From an uncultured Chlorobiaceae bacterium (GTDB taxonomy: Bacteria; Bacteroidota; Chlorobiia; Chlorobiales; Chlorobiaceae), in NCBI GenBank assembly GCA_903838095.1, contig CAILXE010000195.1:1-10939 (forward strand): a stretch of 10,939 nucleotides of DNA, given 5' to 3'. Under the pieces are notes generated by a model. The model was not told the DNA's origin. It searched no databases and saw only the letters and a program-made list of their open reading frames with translations. The translations under genes and the position numbers were made by a program. Positions 1 through 7,245 of the stretch are shown here, piece after piece. Position 1 is the stretch's first letter. Each line of letters begins with the position of its first letter.

Positions 1-186
1 CCATGGCCTGTAACAAAAGATGAACTGATCAATTACGCCAACAGAACCGGCGCTCCTCAGCAGGTGATTGAAAACCTTTCGGATCTTCCCGACAGCGACG
101 AAATGTATGAAAGCCTTGATGAAATCTGGCCGGATTACCCTACTGACGAAGATTTTGGATATGGGGATGAAGAGCCTTTGACCTAA
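1..186 (+). CDS. DUF2795-type small protein, 3' end only
   Basis: This is the C-terminal 61 codons of a rightward gene that starts before the window; it is open from base 1 and ends at TAA 184-186. The visible protein begins PWPVTKDELINYANRTGAP and continues with QQVIENLSDLPD, which looks like the DUF2795 domain (a short helical domain with a W-P-x-T/V-K-x-E/D-L start and an LPD element). The tail is very acidic (DEIWPDYPTDEDFGYGDEEP). DUF2795 has no established biochemical function, so none is assigned. The next gene starts 19 bases after the stop on the same strand, so the two could be cotranscribed. The family call rests on motif memory. Confidence 0.75.
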   Translation, partial: PWPVTKDELINYANRTGAPQQVIENLSDLPDSDEMYESLDEIWPDYPTDEDFGYGDEEPLT

Positions 187-205
187 AACAAAACGGAATT
201 CATGA

Positions 206-2407
206 TTGGCAAAAGCGTTCACTCTTCTCGCCATTATCCTGCTCTATGCCTTTTCTGTCTATGGTAAGCCTGACAATAACGGTGGGCAGGGCGTTCCCGC
301 TCCAACGTATGTCGGGAAAATCAACTTTAAAGGCAATAAATCGATCAGTGAGGAAGAGCTTCGTTTAATTATAGGCTCTTCTGAAAGCAGGTCATTTCTT
401 GGCCTCGGTCTTTTCGGCAGTGCGCAAAAGCCCTTTAATCCCGAGGAGTTTGACAAAGACGTTTCCCTGATCAAAAAACTCTATACCTATAAAGGGTATT
501 TTTTCGCTGACGTGAACGCAGTCATAGTTCCCCGGAAAAACGGCAGGAAAGTCAATCTGGATATTTTGATTCGTGAAAATGAGCCATCAACAATTGATGC
601 CATTCATTATGAGGGTCTTGAACAAGTTCCTGCAGAGCTTAAAACAGAATATCTCCGTAAAAACCATCTGAAGGCTCATGACGTTTTTTCGGTCGAACGA
701 CTTATTGAAGAGCGTGATCGCACCATCTCGTTTTTTAAAGAGTACGGTTTTGCTTTTTTTCATGAAGACAGTGTCCGTATCAAGATCGATACTGTCGGAA
801 CCCATGCTGGCATACTCTTCAGACTCAGTTTGCCTGAACGGCTGAAATATGCGCCCATACACGCGGTCGTTCACAACCCTCTCAGAAAAGATGAGCCTCA
901 GCAAGAAAAAAATTTCCCGCAGGAAAAGGTCAATATCAAAATTATTGGCAAGCAGAAGCTCTCATCGACCCTTATTGCATCGTCAATTGCATTCCAGCCC
1001 GGAAACTATACCAGTCAGAGTCTCGAACAGCGCACTTTAGAGAATCTCGGCGCAACAAATGTCTTTTCTTCAATTTACATCACTCCGGACTCGGTTCGTG
1101 CCGGCAAACTCTACACAACGGTAAACCTTGAACCGGCACCAAAGCATCAGATAGAACCAAAAATTCTGGTTGACAACCGATATGGGCCCCTCTTTTTCGG
1201 CACATCTCTTGCGTATGAAAACAAAAACATGCTTGGAGGGGGTGAACAGTTCCGTACCTCAATGGAGTACGGGACGCAAGCCAGCTCCAACAACAAACTG
1301 CTGTCAAACCTTGACGCAAACCAGTATGCCAAAGTCATCCCTTATGAATTCAGCCTCAAAAGCACTCTTCTTATGCCGGTTCTCAAAAAAACCGGGAATT
1401 TCTATTCGGCAACCGTTGAATACGCGACCACAAAACAGCCTGTGCTGCTTTCAAGCAGAAGCGGACTTGTCCGCACCACCTACAATGCCCGTCTGAATCC
1501 CTCATCACGCCTGAGTTTTGATTTTTTTGAGGTTGAATGGGTGAAAAAAGACTCTCTCAGAGGATTCAAGCAGCTTTTTAAAACCGATCTTGCCCATAAT
1601 ATCGGCATTGACCCGTCCAATGAAGCGGCGGTAAACGCCGGAATCGACAGCCTGATTAATACTCATGTCAACCAGACATTCCGGCTTCGTTACAACTCCA
1701 CCAACCGGAATGCCGTCCTGCCGGAACAGACAATCTGGAACTATGACCTTCTGCTTGAAGAATCAGGAAGTCTTGCCTGGTTGATTGACAAGTATATCGA
1801 CAAGAAACATTACAACGGATTCAATGATAATGAACCACAGATATTTGGCACAACCTATTCGCAGTACATAAAACTTGATACCGGCGCCAGCTTTGCCAAA
1901 AACTTTTCTCCTCACAGCCAACTTGCGGGAAAAGGACGCATAGGATGGATGGCGCCCTACAGCAAGGCTGAAGCAACCCCTGAAGAGCGCCGTTTCTATG
2001 CCGGCGGAGCAAACAGCATGAGAGGCTGGCTGTTCAATACCCTCGGGCCAGGGAACAGCCCCAGTGAGGTGGCTGCAAATTTCGGCGCTGACATCAAGCT
2101 TGAGCTCAGCCTGGAATACCGACTCAAATTTTTCAGATTGTTCAATCAGTCTTCAGGAGTAACCTTCTTTACCGATATCGGAAATATCTGGGACAGAACC
2201 GGGCCATACGCCTTCAGCCTTGGCTCATTGACCAGAGACTTTGCCCTTGACTCAGGTGTAGGGCTGCGAATAGGGTCACCGATTGGCCCTTTTCGTTTTG
2301 ACTTTGCCTACAAACTCCATGATCCTGCCGAAGTAAAACGATGGCGTTTTTCAACGCTGGATCTCAGTAAATGCACGTTCAATTTTGGAATTGGCGAAGC
2401 ATTTTAA
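206..2407 (+). CDS. Omp85-family outer-membrane protein (BamA/TamA-like, D15 surface antigen)
   Basis: A 733-residue outer-membrane beta-barrel protein of the Omp85 superfamily, which inserts or translocates proteins at the outer membrane. Residues 1-20 form a signal peptide (short basic start, then LLAIILLYAFSVYG). Three POTRA-like repeats follow at about 35-123, 126-210 and 241-310; the first has the typical INFKGNKSISEEEL start. The barrel spans about 315-733. Diagnostic barrel elements are RFYAGGANSMRGW (596-608, the loop-6 RG motif), FFTDIGNIWD (654-663), GSPIGPFRFDF (690-700) and a C-terminal phenylalanine. Three POTRAs rather than five favours a TamA-like or accessory paralogue over the main BamA, but this is not certain. 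The start is TTG, directly after an in-frame TGA (203-205), so no longer form is possible; GGAA at 195-198 is a weak ribosome site. The next gene, rpe, is 45 bases downstream. Confidence 0.88.
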   Translation: MAKAFTLLAIILLYAFSVYGKPDNNGGQGVPAPTYVGKINFKGNKSISEEELRLIIGSSESRSFLGLGLFGSAQKPFNPEEFDKDVSLIKKLYTYKGYFFADVNAVIVPRKNGRKVNLDILIRENEPSTIDAIHYEGLEQVPAELKTEYLRKNHLKAHDVFSVERLIEERDRTISFFKEYGFAFFHEDSVRIKIDTVGTHAGILFRLSLPERLKYAPIHAVVHNPLRKDEPQQEKNFPQEKVNIKIIGKQKLSSTLIASSIAFQPGNYTSQSLEQRTLENLGATNVFSSIYITPDSVRAGKLYTTVNLEPAPKHQIEPKILVDNRYGPLFFGTSLAYENKNMLGGGEQFRTSMEYGTQASSNNKLLSNLDANQYAKVIPYEFSLKSTLLMPVLKKTGNFYSATVEYATTKQPVLLSSRSGLVRTTYNARLNPSSRLSFDFFEVEWVKKDSLRGFKQLFKTDLAHNIGIDPSNEAAVNAGIDSLINTHVNQTFRLRYNSTNRNAVLPEQTIWNYDLLLEESGSLAWLIDKYIDKKHYNGFNDNEPQIFGTTYSQYIKLDTGASFAKNFSPHSQLAGKGRIGWMAPYSKAEATPEERRFYAGGANSMRGWLFNTLGPGNSPSEVAANFGADIKLELSLEYRLKFFRLFNQSSGVTFFTDIGNIWDRTGPYAFSLGSLTRDFALDSGVGLRIGSPIGPFRFDFAYKLHDPAEVKRWRFSTLDLSKCTFNFGIGEAF

Positions 2408-2452
2408 TTATTTGGCTCGATCAGTTTTTTTCACGACAAAGAAAGTATCATC

Positions 2453-3118
2453 ATGCCATCACCCTCCACTCTTCTGGCTCCATCAATTCTTTCGGCTGAC
2501 TTTACCCATCTTGAACGCGCAATTGAGATTGCTTCAGCAGCAGGTGCCGACTGGATGCACTGCGATATCATGGACGGAAACTTTGTCCCCAACATCACTT
2601 TTGGCCCTTTCATCGTTCAGGCGGTTGCTTCATGCACGCCAATGATCATCGACACGCATCTGATGATTTCCGATCCGGATCGTTTCATTGAGGATTTTGT
2701 CAAGGCGGGTTCACACCAGATTACCGTGCATCAGGAAGCATGTCCCCATCTGCACCGTACAATTCAGTTCATTAAAAGTCTTGGAGTAAAAGCAGGTGTC
2801 TCAATCAATCCCGGAACACCGCTTTCGACACTTGACGCCATTCTTCCTGATCTTGATCTTGTGCTGCTGATGTCGGTCAATCCCGGTTTTGGCGGACAGA
2901 AATTTATACCGTCATCAATTGGAAAAATCAGGCTGCTGCACGACATGCGCTTGCAGGAAAATCCGCAGATGGTCATTGCCGTCGATGGAGGAATCACAGA
3001 AGAAAATGCACAGGCGGTAGTCTCGGCAGGTGCCGATGCGCTGATCGCCGGCACCGCATTTTTCAAATCCGCAGACCCGGCCGCCACCGCAGCTAAAATC
3101 AGGGCTATGACCAGGTAA
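2453..3118 (+). CDS. rpe: Ribulose-phosphate 3-epimerase
   Basis: Interconverts D-ribulose 5-phosphate and D-xylulose 5-phosphate in the cytoplasm (pentose phosphate and Calvin-type pathways). The 221-residue length is normal for the family. The TIM-barrel signatures are all present: LAPSILSADF (8-17), HCDIMDGNFVPN (36-47), IIDTHLMI (65-72), VNPGFGGQKF (142-151) and VDGGI (177-181). The expected acid/base aspartates are D38 and D178, and H36 and H69 are the usual metal ligands. The ATG at 2453 fits the family N-terminus; a weak AAGAAAG lies about ten bases upstream. It follows the Omp85 gene on the same strand with a 45-base gap in which I see no terminator. Its last 14 bases overlap the end of trpC on the opposite strand. 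Confidence 0.97.
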   Translation: MPSPSTLLAPSILSADFTHLERAIEIASAAGADWMHCDIMDGNFVPNITFGPFIVQAVASCTPMIIDTHLMISDPDRFIEDFVKAGSHQITVHQEACPHLHRTIQFIKSLGVKAGVSINPGTPLSTLDAILPDLDLVLLMSVNPGFGGQKFIPSSIGKIRLLHDMRLQENPQMVIAVDGGITEENAQAVVSAGADALIAGTAFFKSADPAATAAKIRAMTR

Positions 3119-3875
3119 TACCGCGAAGCTCGGGGCTGATATGAAGCCCCTCGCCAATCAGCACAGCATCAAACGATGCCTGCTCGATCAGGGCAATATC
3201 GGCGGATGTTTTTATACCACTTTCGGCCACAGCAATCGTCCCTGACGGAATAAAGGGGCGAAGCATAACGGAGGTCTGGAGATCAACAGAAAAGTCTTTC
3301 AGGTTTCTGTTATTGACGCCGATGATCGCAGCTCCCTTTTCAAGAGCGATGTCGAGCTCCCGATGGTCATGAACTTCTACAAGCACATGCAAACCGACAG
3401 CGGCGGCCAACTGCATGTAGTCACCAAGCTGGCACGGCTCAAGCGCAGCCACAATAAGCAAAATAGCATCCGCGCCAATCAGGCGGGACTGAAAAATCTG
3501 GGATTCATCGACGATGAACTCCTTGCGCAGTACCGGCAGAGGAAATGAACGGCTGACCAATTGCAGATAATCGTTCGAACCCTGAAAAAAAAGAAGATCG
3601 GTAAGCACTGAATAGGCCGCTGCGCCAAGCTTGCCATAGCAACGGGCCATCTCAACAGGATCAAAATCGTGGACAATAAGCCCGCGTGACGGAGAGGCTT
3701 TTTTTATTTCGGCAATCAGCCGCAACCCGCCACCAGTTCGCTTGAGAGCCGCCTTAAAATCACGGGTAACAGCCAGAGAGTCCTTCGATTCCTGATAATG
3801 ACGATCAGGCCTCTGCGCCTTGATCTCCACTATTTCCCGCTTTTTCTGCTCTAATATTCGGTCAAGATAGGCCAT
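3105..3875 (-). CDS. trpC: Indole-3-glycerol-phosphate synthase
   Basis: Closes the indole ring: converts 1-(2-carboxyphenylamino)-1-deoxyribulose 5-phosphate to indole-3-glycerol phosphate, the fourth step of tryptophan synthesis from chorismate. The 256 residues form a complete monofunctional enzyme, with no PRAI (TrpF) fusion. The active-site set aligns with Sulfolobus TrpC: E56 and K58 (IAEIKKASPSRG), K118 (LRKEF), E167 (LVEVHD), N188 (GVNNRNL), and E218 with S219 (AESGI). The ATG at 3873-3875 lies 6 bases after the carB stop, with no clear ribosome site, so translation may be coupled to carB. It is the last gene of the leftward cluster purD, JAMM, carB, trpC. No other trp gene is in the window, so it lies apart from any trp operon, at least locally. 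Its end overlaps rpe. Confidence 0.96.
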   Translation of the reverse strand: MAYLDRILEQKKREIVEIKAQRPDRHYQESKDSLAVTRDFKAALKRTGGGLRLIAEIKKASPSRGLIVHDFDPVEMARCYGKLGAAAYSVLTDLLFFQGSNDYLQLVSRSFPLPVLRKEFIVDESQIFQSRLIGADAILLIVAALEPCQLGDYMQLAAAVGLHVLVEVHDHRELDIALEKGAAIIGVNNRNLKDFSVDLQTSVMLRPFIPSGTIAVAESGIKTSADIALIEQASFDAVLIGEGLHISPELRGITWS

Positions 3876-3881
3876 GGGTGG

Positions 3882-5360
3882 TCAGTCTGCGGAAGCCATT
3901 GCCCGAAGTTCATCTTCAAACTCAACAATCTGGAGAATATTATCAAGAAACCAGGGATCAATGCCGGTCGACTGATGAACTTCATCAATGGTCGCTCCGG
4001 CCTGAAAAGCGTAACGAAGATAAAACATACGATCAGCTTTCGGTATCCGGATTTTTTCAAGAATATCCTCTTTGGCAAACTTTTTCTGCTGCTGAGTCAT
4101 ATCAAGCACATTCATGACATCCTTGCCGTCAGAGCCAAGACCGGCGCGCCCGATTTCAAGACCCCGAAGCGATTTCTGCAATGCCTCCCTGAAGTTTCTG
4201 CCAAAAGCCATCACTTCACCGACCGACTTCATCTGCACACCGAGACGGGCGTCAACGTTTTTGAACTTTTCAAAATCCCATCGAGGAATCTTGACAACAC
4301 AATAGTCAATGGTTGGCTCAAAGCTGGCCGGGGTTGTTTTGGTTATGTCATTGAGAATTTCATCAAGCCGGTACCCGACAGCAAGTTTTGCAGCAACCTT
4401 GGCGATCGGAAAACCGGTTGCCTTTGAGGCCAGGGCTGAACTGCGTGACACCCGTGGATTCATCTCGATAACAACAATACGGCCATTGACCGGATTGATG
4501 GCAAACTGAATATTGCTTCCACCCGTCTCAACGCCGATCTCGCGGATGATTCTGATTGAGGCATCCCTGAGTTCCTGGTACTGACGGTCGGTCAGCGTCT
4601 GGGCCGGGGCCACGGTAATGCTGTCTCCGGTATGGACACCCATCGGATCAACATTCTCAATAGAGCAGACAATAATAACATTATCGGCCAGATCGCGGAT
4701 CACCTCAAGTTCATACTCCTTCCAGCCAATCAGACACTCTTCTACCAGCACTTCACTGATAGGACTCTCGGTAAGCCCTCTGCGAACCGCTTCATAGTAA
4801 TCCGCCTTGGTTTCAGCAAAACCTCCACCGGTACCGCCAAGCGTAAATGAGGGCCTGATGACAATCGGCAAACCAATCTCTTCAAGCGCCTCTCTTGCCT
4901 CTTTTTCGTTACGAACAAAATAACCTTTGGCCATTTCAAGGCCGATTTTTTTCATGGCATCGCTGAAAAACTCACGATTTTCAGCTTTTCTGATGGCACG
5001 AAGCTTGGCTCCAATCAGTTCAACTCCGTTGCGTTCAAGAATACCCGATTCCGCCAGACTGACGGCAATATTGAGTGCCGTCTGCCCACCCATGGTTGGC
5101 AAGAGCGCATCAGGTTTTTCCCGTTCAATAATTTTCTGCACATACTCCGGAGTAATCGGCTCAATATAGGTCGCATCCGCAAATTCTATATCAGTCATAA
5201 TCGTAGCAGGATTGCTGTTGACCAGCACAACGCGGTAACCATCCTCCTTGAGAGCCCGGCACGCCTGGGTACCGGAATAATCAAATTCACAGGCCTGACC
5301 GATCACGATAGGACCAGCTCCAATCACTAAAATCGACTTGATATCTTCCCGCTTTGGCAC
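3882..5360 (-). CDS. carB: Carbamoyl-phosphate synthase large subunit, N-terminal half (split carB)
   Basis: The carboxyphosphate-forming half of the CarB large subunit, which with CarA makes carbamoyl phosphate for pyrimidines and arginine. Numbering matches E. coli CarB through the ATP-grasp domain: R129, R169, H243, Q285, E299, N301 and R303 all fall at the expected positions, and the N-terminus [20 protein letters not shown] is canonical. E. coli CarB has 1073 residues; this protein stops at 492, after [14 protein letters not shown], inside the oligomerisation domain. The carbamate-phosphorylating second ATP-grasp half and the allosteric domain are absent, and trpC follows within 6 bases, so the other half must be encoded elsewhere. 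Separate CarB halves are known in Methanocaldococcus jannaschii and Aquifex. Start is GTG (5358-5360), chosen because it gives the canonical N-terminus. I see no decay, so this looks like a true split gene, not a pseudogene. Confidence 0.95.
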   Translation of the reverse strand: MPKREDIKSILVIGAGPIVIGQACEFDYSGTQACRALKEDGYRVVLVNSNPATIMTDIEFADATYIEPITPEYVQKIIEREKPDALLPTMGGQTALNIAVSLAESGILERNGVELIGAKLRAIRKAENREFFSDAMKKIGLEMAKGYFVRNEKEAREALEEIGLPIVIRPSFTLGGTGGGFAETKADYYEAVRRGLTESPISEVLVEECLIGWKEYELEVIRDLADNVIIVCSIENVDPMGVHTGDSITVAPAQTLTDRQYQELRDASIRIIREIGVETGGSNIQFAINPVNGRIVVIEMNPRVSRSSALASKATGFPIAKVAAKLAVGYRLDEILNDITKTTPASFEPTIDYCVVKIPRWDFEKFKNVDARLGVQMKSVGEVMAFGRNFREALQKSLRGLEIGRAGLGSDGKDVMNVLDMTQQQKKFAKEDILEKIRIPKADRMFYLRYAFQAGATIDEVHQSTGIDPWFLDNILQIVEFEDELRAMASAD

Positions 5361-5450
5361 GTTTTTTCGGGGTTTAATACTTGGTAAGCTTCTAAAAAAA
5401 GATAATGTACAAAATATTCAACGAGTTTTGTTCACCTCTGCGACAGCTAA
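5361..5450 (-). other. 90-base gap between JAMM gene and carB
   Basis: The only sizeable gap in the leftward purD-to-trpC cluster. Read on the minus strand it is AT-rich towards the carB start, with a T7 run (bases 5394-5400) and no clear stem followed by a U tract. No good -35/-10 pair and no recognisable pyrimidine-responsive leader were seen. Either transcription continues from purD, or carB has a weak promoter here that does not fit the standard consensus. Confidence 0.4.
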
Positions 5451-5882
5451 CTACTCGACCACACGAATCTGCTCCTGGTGAAATCCGCCCGACTGGCGTC
5501 TCAACCATGCTGTCACCTCCCTGGGGAGCCCATTGATCACTGAAATAATCAGTAACGTATGGCCAGGATGGGCAAAATCCACATCATGCAGTGAGGGAAT
5601 AGAGGGCGAATTGATATGAGAATGATAAGAGCCGAGAATAACATAACCGGCTCTTGCCGCCTCCCGCTCAACATCAAGATACTCCTGATGGGCTATCTCA
5701 AAACCCTGCTCTTTGCCAAAATAGAGGCAGTTTCTGCAAGGGGCAACCTCATAAACAATGTTTTCGATGTTGCCTCTGTGATCACTATTCTGTTTTCCGA
5801 CGAGCAGGCCGCAACACTCGTATGGCAACTCACGAACTGCCTGTTCCTGAATAATTTCAAATTTACGGCGGAATAGCTTCAT
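5451..5882 (-). CDS. JAMM/MPN-domain zinc metallopeptidase (M67, Mov34/PAD-1 type)
   Basis: A 143-residue single-domain protein of the JAB/MPN family. The full JAMM catalytic signature is present: E22 in the PYECCGLLVG segment and the motif HSH-x7-S-x2-D with H87, H89, S97 and D100 (GSYHSHINSPSIPSLHD). It should therefore bind one zinc and act as an isopeptidase or C-terminal processing peptidase. Known bacterial relatives (Mec+ of Mycobacterium, QbsD of Pseudomonas) trim or release ubiquitin-like sulfur carriers such as CysO. The substrate here is unknown, and no ThiS/MoaD-like gene or E1-like enzyme lies in the window. The ATG (5880-5882) starts one base after the purD stop, with AAAAAGG from the purD end as a plausible ribosome site, so it is almost certainly cotranscribed with purD. 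Extra cysteines (C23, C24, C49, C52) are notable but of unknown meaning. Confidence 0.9.
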   Translation of the reverse strand: MKLFRRKFEIIQEQAVRELPYECCGLLVGKQNSDHRGNIENIVYEVAPCRNCLYFGKEQGFEIAHQEYLDVEREAARAGYVILGSYHSHINSPSIPSLHDVDFAHPGHTLLIISVINGLPREVTAWLRRQSGGFHQEQIRVVE

Positions 5883-5883
5883 G

Positions 5884-7164
5884 TTATAGTGCCTTTTTGC
5901 CTATGTCTTTCCGGTAATATGCGCCATCAAAGCTGATTTTTTCAACAAGACTGTATGCTCGCTCAATGCTCTCACCGAGAGTATCTCCCAATGCCGTCAC
6001 TGAAAAAACACGGCCACCGGCAGTAACGAGCCGGGGTCCTTCACAAACCGTGCCCGCGTGAAACAACAGACAATCTTCCATGGCAGCCAGATCTTCAGCG
6101 ATGGTTATCTGCTTGCCGGTTTCATAGTGATCAGGATAACCGCCTGAAGCCATGACAACTGTTGTGGCCGATTTCCGGTGCATCTCAAAAGGGTGTTCAC
6201 CGAGCGTGCCCTCAACACTTGCCAGAAGAGCCGCAACAAAATCGCTTTTCAGGAGAGGCAGCACCACCTGTGTTTCCGGATCGCCGAGACGGGCATTGTA
6301 CTCTACAACAAAAGGCTCTCCCCTGTTAATCATCAATCCCACATACAAAAAACCTGTATAGGGATAACCCTCTTCGGACATACCATGCAGAGTCGGACGG
6401 ATAATTCGCTCCTCGACCCTCTCCATCTCCTCTGGAGTCACCAGCGATGCCGGGGCATACGCGCCCATACCGCCGGTATTCTTTCCGGTATCGCCATCCC
6501 CAATGCGCTTGTGATCCTGGGCTGGCAGAAAAAGCCTATACCGGAGTCCGTCTGTCAGCACAAAAACACTTGCCTCCTGACCCTGAAGAAACTCCTCAAT
6601 CACCACCTCGTTTGCGGCATCGCCAAAAATACGATCTTCAAACAACTCCCTGATGACGTTCTGCGCTTCCGCCTTGTCTGAGACAATAAAAACCCCTTTT
6701 CCGGCACACAGACCACTTGCCTTGATCACCAGCGGATACAGGGTCTCTTGCTGCCCGATAAAGCTGTTTGCTGCCCGGGCATCCCGAAAAACATGATAGC
6801 CGGCTGTAGGAATAGCGTGACGCTCCATAAACTCTTTGGAAAAGAGCTTGCTGGCCTCAAGACGGGCCGCTGCTTTGGTTGGCCCAACGATCAGCTTCTG
6901 AGCCGCACGAAAAAGATCAACAATACCCAGTTCAAGCGGTTGCTCTGAACCGACAACCGTCAGATCAATCTCTTTATCCTTTGCAAACTGAAGCAGATCA
7001 TCCAGCGCTGTGGCTTTCAGCGGCACATTATGCACCTTGCCACCCATAAGCGCTGTTCCGCCATTACCCGGTGCGACAAAAACCTCAGTCACCCTCTCAC
7101 TGCGGGCAACTGACCAACATAAGGCATGTTCACGCGCACCGCTTCCTATAATCAAAATTTTCAT
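5884..7164 (-). CDS. purD: Phosphoribosylamine-glycine ligase (GAR synthetase)
   Basis: Joins glycine to 5-phosphoribosylamine with ATP to give GAR, the second step of purine synthesis, in the cytoplasm. From the ATG at 7162-7164 the protein has 426 residues, the usual size, and starts MKILIIGSGAREHAL as expected. ATP-grasp signatures follow: KASGLCAGKGV (148-158), EEFLQGQEAS (190-199), QDHKRIGDGDTGKNTGGMGA (216-235) and EYNARLGDPETQ (288-299). The frame stays open 28 codons further upstream, but that extension does not look like PurD and was left out. AGAAAG lies a few bases before the chosen ATG. It is the first gene of the leftward cluster, with the JAMM gene one base behind. Its upstream region is shared with the divergent DUF374/lpxK genes. 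Confidence 0.96.
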   Translation of the reverse strand: MKILIIGSGAREHALCWSVARSERVTEVFVAPGNGGTALMGGKVHNVPLKATALDDLLQFAKDKEIDLTVVGSEQPLELGIVDLFRAAQKLIVGPTKAAARLEASKLFSKEFMERHAIPTAGYHVFRDARAANSFIGQQETLYPLVIKASGLCAGKGVFIVSDKAEAQNVIRELFEDRIFGDAANEVVIEEFLQGQEASVFVLTDGLRYRLFLPAQDHKRIGDGDTGKNTGGMGAYAPASLVTPEEMERVEERIIRPTLHGMSEEGYPYTGFLYVGLMINRGEPFVVEYNARLGDPETQVVLPLLKSDFVAALLASVEGTLGEHPFEMHRKSATTVVMASGGYPDHYETGKQITIAEDLAAMEDCLLFHAGTVCEGPRLVTAGGRVFSVTALGDTLGESIERAYSLVEKISFDGAYYRKDIGKKAL

Positions 7165-7214
7165 GATTCTTTCTGTGGACATTGGCCATATTTCACCCTG
7201 TGGTTTATCCACAT
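7161..7214 (-). CDS. Possible 17-residue upstream ORF before purD
   Basis: A short minus-strand ORF (MWINHRVKYGQCPQKES) whose TGA overlaps the purD ATG as ATGA, the arrangement used for translational coupling. The strongest Shine-Dalgarno-like sequence I noticed, AGGAGG (bases 7228-7233 on the minus strand), lies 13 bases before its ATG, which is longer than the usual 5-9. The sequence itself shows no obvious regulatory codon run. It may be translated or may be chance; nothing but its position and the AGGAGG supports it. Confidence 0.2.
   Translation of the reverse strand: MWINHRVKYGQCPQKES
7205..7213 (+). promoter_or_regulatory. Perfect DnaA-box sequence
   Basis: TTATCCACA matches the E. 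coli high-affinity DnaA box exactly. It overlaps a small stem, TGTGG (7199-7203), loop TTTAT, CCACA (7209-7213). It is an isolated box: I saw no cluster of further boxes and no AT-rich 13-mer array, so this is not an origin. A poorer match lies nearby on the minus strand around 7173-7182. A role as a DnaA binding site near purD is inference. A chance match to a 9-mer is expected at roughly 0.08 per window of this size. Confidence 0.35.
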
Positions 7215-7232
7215 GGATTGTTAACTTCCTCC

Positions 7233-7245
7233 TTTCAATTTGAAA
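7233..7245. promoter_or_regulatory. 13-bp palindrome, possible operator
   Basis: TTTCAATTTGAAA is a perfect inverted repeat of six bases around a central T. It lies near the middle of the divergent region, 69 bases before the purD start and 102 bases before the DUF374 start. Its symmetry and position suit a dimeric transcription factor. No regulator gene is in the window, and I do not recognise it as a named operator. Confidence 0.35.

Noticed and set aside
3570..3600. Apparent loss of a lysine in the TrpC segment SVLTDLLFFQGS
   Set aside because: The catalytic lysine equivalent to Sulfolobus K110 is in the later LRKEF segment (K118) and is present; the position in LTDxxFF varies in the family.
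3882..3890. carB as a truncated pseudogene
   Set aside because: All catalytic residues are intact, the end is clean and followed at once by trpC, and split CarB is a known natural arrangement.
3975..4427. 150-codon rightward ORF opposite carB
   Set aside because: It is a shadow of the well-supported carB frame, with no recognisable motif.
6178..6681. 167-codon rightward ORF opposite purD
   Set aside because: It is a shadow of purD; its composition is irregular and no family features are seen.
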